Shown here piece by piece: positions 6,436 to 9,621 of a stretch of 9,621 bases of DNA. Every line of letters starts with the position of its first letter. Positions within the stretch are counted from its first letter, which is position 1. The DNA comes from Candidatus Limimorpha equi (GTDB lineage Bacteria > Bacteroidota > Bacteroidia > Bacteroidales > F082), in contig JAGHSL010000428.1 of the NCBI GenBank assembly GCA_018065885.1, positions 1-9,621 of the forward strand, written 5' to 3'. The notes under the pieces are model-generated. The model saw only the letters and a list, made by a program, of their open reading frames with translations, made no database searches and had not been told where the DNA came from. Position numbers and translations under genes: made by a program.

Positions 6436-8120
6436 GATATTTTATTTTCAGCAATACTTTGTAATACTTTAAAATTATCAACAAGCCGTAGTAATATTTT
6501 ATTAAATACTTCTTGCTGTGAAATTTTATCCAATTCAAATCTTGCAAATAATTCCAGATGCTTTTTATCTGGATTTGAGCTTTTCCGATGTGCTACTGTT
6601 GTTGATCTCAATTCTTGAATATCCTTAAATTGGACAATAATATCTGTATTTGGTTGGCCTAAAGAAATTAGTAAAGCCTCGAATTTTGCAATACCACCTT
6701 TAAGGTCTTTTGCAGCAGAACAATCTTTGCTTTTAAGGAATGAAATTACGTCACTATTGGAATCATCAGTTGTTTTTGTTATTTCTTTTTCATTTAAGGA
6801 ATCTATTACTATTTTTGTTACTGATTGAATCAAACCATCAAATTCTTTATCATTGTCTCGTTCTGACATTGTGTGTAATGCTTCTATATGGTGTTGGTCT
6901 TTTTCAGCTAAAGGTTTAAACAACTCCCAACCAAATTTTTGCTTCCACAAATCATTTGTTTTCTGCAGTTGAAATTTAAACAAGTGATCTGGTGCATTGG
7001 TAGTATCACATGGTTCGCCCCAAAACCATCTTTTTTGAGTTGTTTCGCTAATGGAAGCATCTGCAGGAGGAACGATATTATATTGCTTCCAATGTTGTTG
7101 CTCTTTGTAAGGAATTTTACCCAAATCTATTAATACAGCAACGACATAATTATCTGTTCTATCATTATCAAATCTCAGCCACCATTCAGGAGCATTCATA
7201 TATCCTTCATGAATTGTAAATTTTCCTGGATTTTCATAGTATTTTGACAAAACCTCTTTTTTGAAGAAAACAGGTGTTAGCGCATAAGGTTCCTCTCCTT
7301 TTCTTGTAAACAAGTTTGGTAATTGGTTTTCATCACATGTTATTTCTATATTATCACCATTTTCATCAACTCCTATTATGAACTTTTCTGTATTAGTATC
7401 ATGATAATTCCATAACATTTTAATATCAGAATCATCATATTCAAACCAAACCTTCCCTCTAATCATTGCAAAAGAAAGATTTTCCGAATTTATTGGACAT
7501 GGACTATTCAAAACAGAATACCCCAAGACATATTCATTATTCTTTATAGTATTCCAATATTTATTTGAGACTCCAATCTGTGACAGAGTTTTATTACTGT
7601 GCTTAATATACTCAAATTGAATCAATAAATTCATCTGTTTAACGGCAAGAAACTCTTTTATATATTTCAATTGCACGAGAGCCTTTGAGTTTTCTATTTG
7701 TGCTATACAGTTGTCATCTCCACATTCATCCACTAACATGTATTTTACAATATTTTCATTCTCCCGAACTTCTCTAAGATCATAAAACAATACAAATTCT
7801 TCCGAAAAACATATTTGCTGAGAATGGGTTCCTCTCTGTTCTCGATAAATGACAATGGGTTCTATTCCTTTCTCATAAAAACGACGATATCCACTAGCTG
7901 TGCTTCCAAATTCATTTATAGTAGGATGAGAATCGCAAGGACGTAAATCCCAAGAGTCATATTTTTGGGATTTTACAAAATATGATTTTTTTATCATAAC
8001 TGCGAAAATATTAGTGGCGTATAATGTAAGCCATCCATTAGAGATGAATTGATTGTTAATTAAATCAATTTCTGCTTCACAGAGAGGAAAATTTTTCTTG
8101 TCTAATTTTGTTTTAAGCAT
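6417..8120 (-). CDS. Embedded accessory protein of unknown function with HEPN-like C-terminus
   Basis: A 567-residue protein I cannot assign to a named family. It has no signal peptide or membrane segment and looks cytoplasmic. The N-terminal part (about 1-270) is mixed alpha/beta with acidic stretches. The middle contains what looks like a conserved block: PVFFKKEVLSKYYENPGKF (283-301), then EGYMNAPEWWLRFDNDRTD, IPYKEQQHWKQYN (336-348) and WKQKFGWELFKPL (392-404). I recall similar blocks in uncharacterised bacterial proteins. The last 120 residues look helical and contain LRSTTVAHRKSSN, with R505 and H511 forming R-x5-H, which fits the R-x4-6-H signature of HEPN ribonucleases. No methyltransferase, helicase or Walker motif is seen. 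The ATG at 8120-8118 comes 5 bases after the hsdS stop, with AGGAG only two bases before it, unusually close. The stop overlaps hsdR. It is very A+T-rich (17 of 60 bases G+C at 7501-7560), unlike hsdR, which suggests separate acquisition. RNase activity is a hypothesis. Confidence 0.9.
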   Translation of the reverse strand: MLKTKLDKKNFPLCEAEIDLINNQFISNGWLTLYATNIFAVMIKKSYFVKSQKYDSWDLRPCDSHPTINEFGSTASGYRRFYEKGIEPIVIYREQRGTHSQQICFSEEFVLFYDLREVRENENIVKYMLVDECGDDNCIAQIENSKALVQLKYIKEFLAVKQMNLLIQFEYIKHSNKTLSQIGVSNKYWNTIKNNEYVLGYSVLNSPCPINSENLSFAMIRGKVWFEYDDSDIKMLWNYHDTNTEKFIIGVDENGDNIEITCDENQLPNLFTRKGEEPYALTPVFFKKEVLSKYYENPGKFTIHEGYMNAPEWWLRFDNDRTDNYVVAVLIDLGKIPYKEQQHWKQYNIVPPADASISETTQKRWFWGEPCDTTNAPDHLFKFQLQKTNDLWKQKFGWELFKPLAEKDQHHIEALHTMSERDNDKEFDGLIQSVTKIVIDSLNEKEITKTTDDSNSDVISFLKSKDCSAAKDLKGGIAKFEALLISLGQPNTDIIVQFKDIQELRSTTVAHRKSSNPDKKHLELFARFELDKISQQEVFNKILLRLVDNFKVLQSIAENKISCPSTK

Positions 8121-8125
8121 GTCTC

Positions 8126-9244
8126 CTAAAATATTTGATTTATTATCTCTTGTTTAACTTCTTGTGATTTAGCGATTTGCGATTTAATATCAATCGCACA
8201 ATTGTTGATTTCATCTATAAAACCTAACAATTCTTTCTGTTCGGATTCCAACGGAAGATAAAAATCATAATTTGACACTATTTCATGCGACACTCTTGGC
8301 ATTTTCGTTCCAAATCCTTTATCAACGATATAGTTCAAAAAAGATTTGGAATGTAAAATATTAAGGATGTATTCTTTTGAAGCATTGTCTTTCGTATCGT
8401 AAACGATTAATTCTGTCGTACAGATCCCATCGAAATCTGCAATTATGCACTTGTCCAAATAAGGACGCAGTTTGCTATACAGCAAATCACCTTTTTGAAA
8501 TATATAGCTATCTGCTAACACATTTTCAGAACTATCATATTTTTCAGTTGTTCGTTGTCCGCTTTCAATATGTTCCAATCCGACATATTTTTCAATACGA
8601 TGAGGAGCTTTGCTTTTTGTTTTTTTGACAATCAAGCAATCCCCCAATTTGGCATTTGGTTTATGCTTCGCATTAAACTCATCTAAATAAGTTTGCAGCA
8701 TCCTTTCCACCCCTTCCAATTCCCTCTTTTCCTTTTCAATCATCTCATCGGCGGCCCAGAGGAGTTCGGCAAGGCGCTGCTGCTCGGCAAGCGGCGGCAG
8801 GAGAAACTCTTGTTTGGCAATATCCTTCCAATTTATTGTGGGAGAAAGTCCGCCAACGGAAATGGTTATGGCCATATCAATAAACTGCTTCGAATGAAAC
8901 AGGAATGGGAAAAATCGGGAATCAACGATATTCTCTTTTGCCCGCAAAACCATTGCATGGGCAGAACAAATCCCGTCTTGTGTCGCAAGAGCCGTTTTGC
9001 GCTGATAGGCACGGCGGCGGCCAAAAATCACATCACCAGCATAAAAGCGGAGTTTCGTTCCTTCCACATCACTCGGGTGTCCGTGGCGGCTCAGATGCAG
9101 GCAATCTGGGTCAATGTGTTCCAAACCAACATACAAGTCCAAATCCGTTTGCGCAGGTTCTACACGTTCAGAAACATTTTGCGCAAACTCATCAAACCTG
9201 TATTTCTTCCAGTTGGATTTATCTATATTGAGCGTGGGTGTCAT
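8126..9244 (-). CDS. hsdS: Type I R-M specificity subunit (HsdS), two target-recognition domains
   Basis: The first gene of the operon: a 372-residue DNA-recognition subunit that holds two M and two R subunits and defines a bipartite target. TRD1 covers about 12-150 and includes YVGLEHIDPDCL (38-49), VIFGRRRAYQRK (72-83) and DGICSAHAMVLRAK (90-103). A central conserved helix follows (LAEQQRLAELLWAADEMIEK, 152-171). TRD2 covers about 200-331, starts with a similar YVGLEHIESG (220-229) and includes DGICTTELIVYDTK. The distal conserved helix is at about 333-372. Both halves are complete, so this is a full-length, not half, HsdS. The ATG at 9244-9242 is 27 bases from a candidate -7 box. The TRD1 half is G+C-rich (37 of 60 at 8761-8820) and the TRD2 half A+T-rich (21 of 60 at 8461-8520), suggesting domain exchange within the central helix. 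No second specificity gene or recombinase is in the window. Confidence 0.95.
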   Translation of the reverse strand: MTPTLNIDKSNWKKYRFDEFAQNVSERVEPAQTDLDLYVGLEHIDPDCLHLSRHGHPSDVEGTKLRFYAGDVIFGRRRAYQRKTALATQDGICSAHAMVLRAKENIVDSRFFPFLFHSKQFIDMAITISVGGLSPTINWKDIAKQEFLLPPLAEQQRLAELLWAADEMIEKEKRELEGVERMLQTYLDEFNAKHKPNAKLGDCLIVKKTKSKAPHRIEKYVGLEHIESGQRTTEKYDSSENVLADSYIFQKGDLLYSKLRPYLDKCIIADFDGICTTELIVYDTKDNASKEYILNILHSKSFLNYIVDKGFGTKMPRVSHEIVSNYDFYLPLESEQKELLGFIDEINNCAIDIKSQIAKSQEVKQEIINQIF

Positions 9245-9263
9245 TATGTTGCTTTGTGTCGTT

Positions 9264-9279
9264 TATTTTTGCAAAAATA
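9264..9279. repeat. 16-bp perfect palindrome upstream of hsdS
   Basis: TATTTTTGCAAAAATA is perfectly self-complementary and lies 20-35 bases upstream of the hsdS start. Each half reads TATTTTTG, an exact match to the Bacteroides -7 consensus TAnnTTTG, on opposite strands. It could be a dimeric regulator's operator laid over the promoter, or simply an A/T-rich coincidence. No regulator gene is present in the window. Confidence 0.55.
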
Positions 9280-9303
9280 GCGTTTTTCGCTTTCATTCAG
9301 AAA
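9272..9303 (-). promoter_or_regulatory. Candidate Bacteroides-type promoter for the R-M operon
   Basis: On the minus strand, TATTTTTG (9279-9272) exactly matches the -7 consensus TAnnTTTG. TTTC (9303-9300), three of four matches to the -33 consensus TTTG, lies 20 bases upstream, inside the usual 19-21 spacing. Transcription would start near 9266, leaving a leader of about 20 bases before the hsdS ATG at 9244. No better promoter was seen for the operon, and none is expected in the tight junctions between its genes. Confidence 0.5.
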
Positions 9304-9474
9304 AGATTCAGTAAAAAACGACAACTTTGCATATTTCAGTATTGAATCGAGCGGTTGCGAGATTCAGAACCAAAAAGACAAAAGTTTTGGATGTTTTGGT
9401 TATTAAAGAGGACAATTTGAATTTTGTTGCAAAAAAAAATCGTTCCAATAGTGGCATGTTTACAAAATACGCTG

Positions 9475-9482
9475 TATTTTTG
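9475..9482 (+). promoter_or_regulatory. Possible rightward -7 box
   Basis: TATTTTTG on the plus strand matches TAnnTTTG exactly and lies 33 bases before an ATG at 9516. No convincing TTTG or TTG -33 element is found 19-21 bases upstream, so support is limited. If real, it would drive a gene extending beyond the right edge, divergent from the R-M operon. Confidence 0.25.
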
Positions 9483-9515
9483 CGATTGAAACGGACTGGA
9501 AAAAATCCCTCAAAG

Positions 9516-9621
9516 ATGAAATTAATCTATAGACACGGAACGATGGCAAGCCCCGAGAGCCTGACGACTTGGGAAATCCAAGGTTTCTCTGCTTGCAGCC
9601 TTCCGGCAACATCGGCTGGTC
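9516..9621 (+). CDS. Possible start of a rightward gene, cut by the window edge
   Basis: A frame opens with ATG at 9516 and stays open for 35 codons to the end of the window, starting MKLIYRHGTMASPESLTTW. I do not recognise the sequence. Support is only the upstream TATTTTTG and the higher G+C content after about 9536. The opposite strand is also open here (9621 to 9460), so the coding strand is uncertain. It may equally be non-coding. Confidence 0.2.
   Translation, partial: MKLIYRHGTMASPESLTTWEIQGFSACSLPATSAG

Larger units (their letters stand above)
9280..9621. other. Right intergenic region
   Basis: Apart from the hsdS -33 element, the possible rightward -7 box and the doubtful reading frame at the edge, I see no gene in this stretch. 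It is A/T-rich to about 9510, with a run of nine A at 9431-9439, then turns G+C-richer, which may mark the beginning of different sequence. No tRNA, terminator hairpin or second hsdS fragment was recognised. Confidence 0.5.

Noticed and set aside
8126..9244. Recombinational shuffling of hsdS (shufflon)
   Set aside because: Only one hsdS is present, with no partner gene, inverted repeats or invertase in the window. It cannot be excluded beyond the right edge.
9431..9439. Run of nine A as a phase-variation tract for hsdS
   Set aside because: It lies nearly 190 bases upstream of hsdS, outside the predicted -33/-7 interval and outside any supported gene. Length change would not obviously switch expression.
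9460..9621. Minus-strand open frame of 53 codons running in from the right edge
   Set aside because: It ends more than 200 bases before hsdS, has no recognised motif, and the other strand is equally open. Not enough to call a gene.

Overview
This window looks like part of a Bacteroidota chromosome, probably from the order Bacteroidales. The promoter-like sequences fit the Bacteroides -7 consensus TAnnTTTG, most genes lack a convincing Shine-Dalgarno sequence, and the left edge carries a remnant of the AAA_14/DUF4143 ATPase family that is common in these genomes. This assignment is an inference from style; no rRNA or other phylogenetic marker is present.

Nearly all of the window is one minus-strand operon of about 8.7 kb, read right to left. 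It encodes a complete Type I restriction-modification system with an accessory gene inside it. The order of transcription is hsdS (specificity, 9244-8126), an unrecognised 567-residue protein (8120-6417), hsdR (restriction/translocase, 6435-3475), a first hsdM (3461-1986) and a second hsdM (1989-526). The genes are 5-13 nt apart or overlap, which fits one transcript with coupled translation. A candidate promoter and a 16-bp perfect palindrome lie just upstream of hsdS.

The main point of interest is the pair of adjacent, intact and clearly homologous methyltransferase subunits. The first has catalytic motif IV NPPF and the second has NPPY. This matches the described Type I subgroup in which an M1-M2-S heterodimer places N6-methyladenine on one strand (NPPF subunit) and N4-methylcytosine on the other (NPPY subunit). 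The prediction is therefore an asymmetric m6A/m4C Type I enzyme, in which HsdS carries one adenine-recognising and one cytosine-recognising target domain. HsdR would cleave DNA lacking these marks after ATP-driven translocation.

The embedded 567-residue protein has a C-terminal R-x5-H motif in a helical setting that resembles HEPN RNase domains. It is a candidate second defence effector or a regulator carried inside the operon. This gene and the second half of hsdS are much richer in A+T than hsdR and the first half of hsdS, which suggests a mosaic operon.

Left flank (1-525): about four degenerate copies of a roughly 31-bp repeat, a heavily deleted AAA_14/DUF4143 pseudogene, and a perfectly spaced 3 x 23-bp tandem repeat. 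Right flank (9245-9621): the hsdS promoter region, then about 340 bp of mostly non-coding sequence with one possible start of a rightward gene running off the window.
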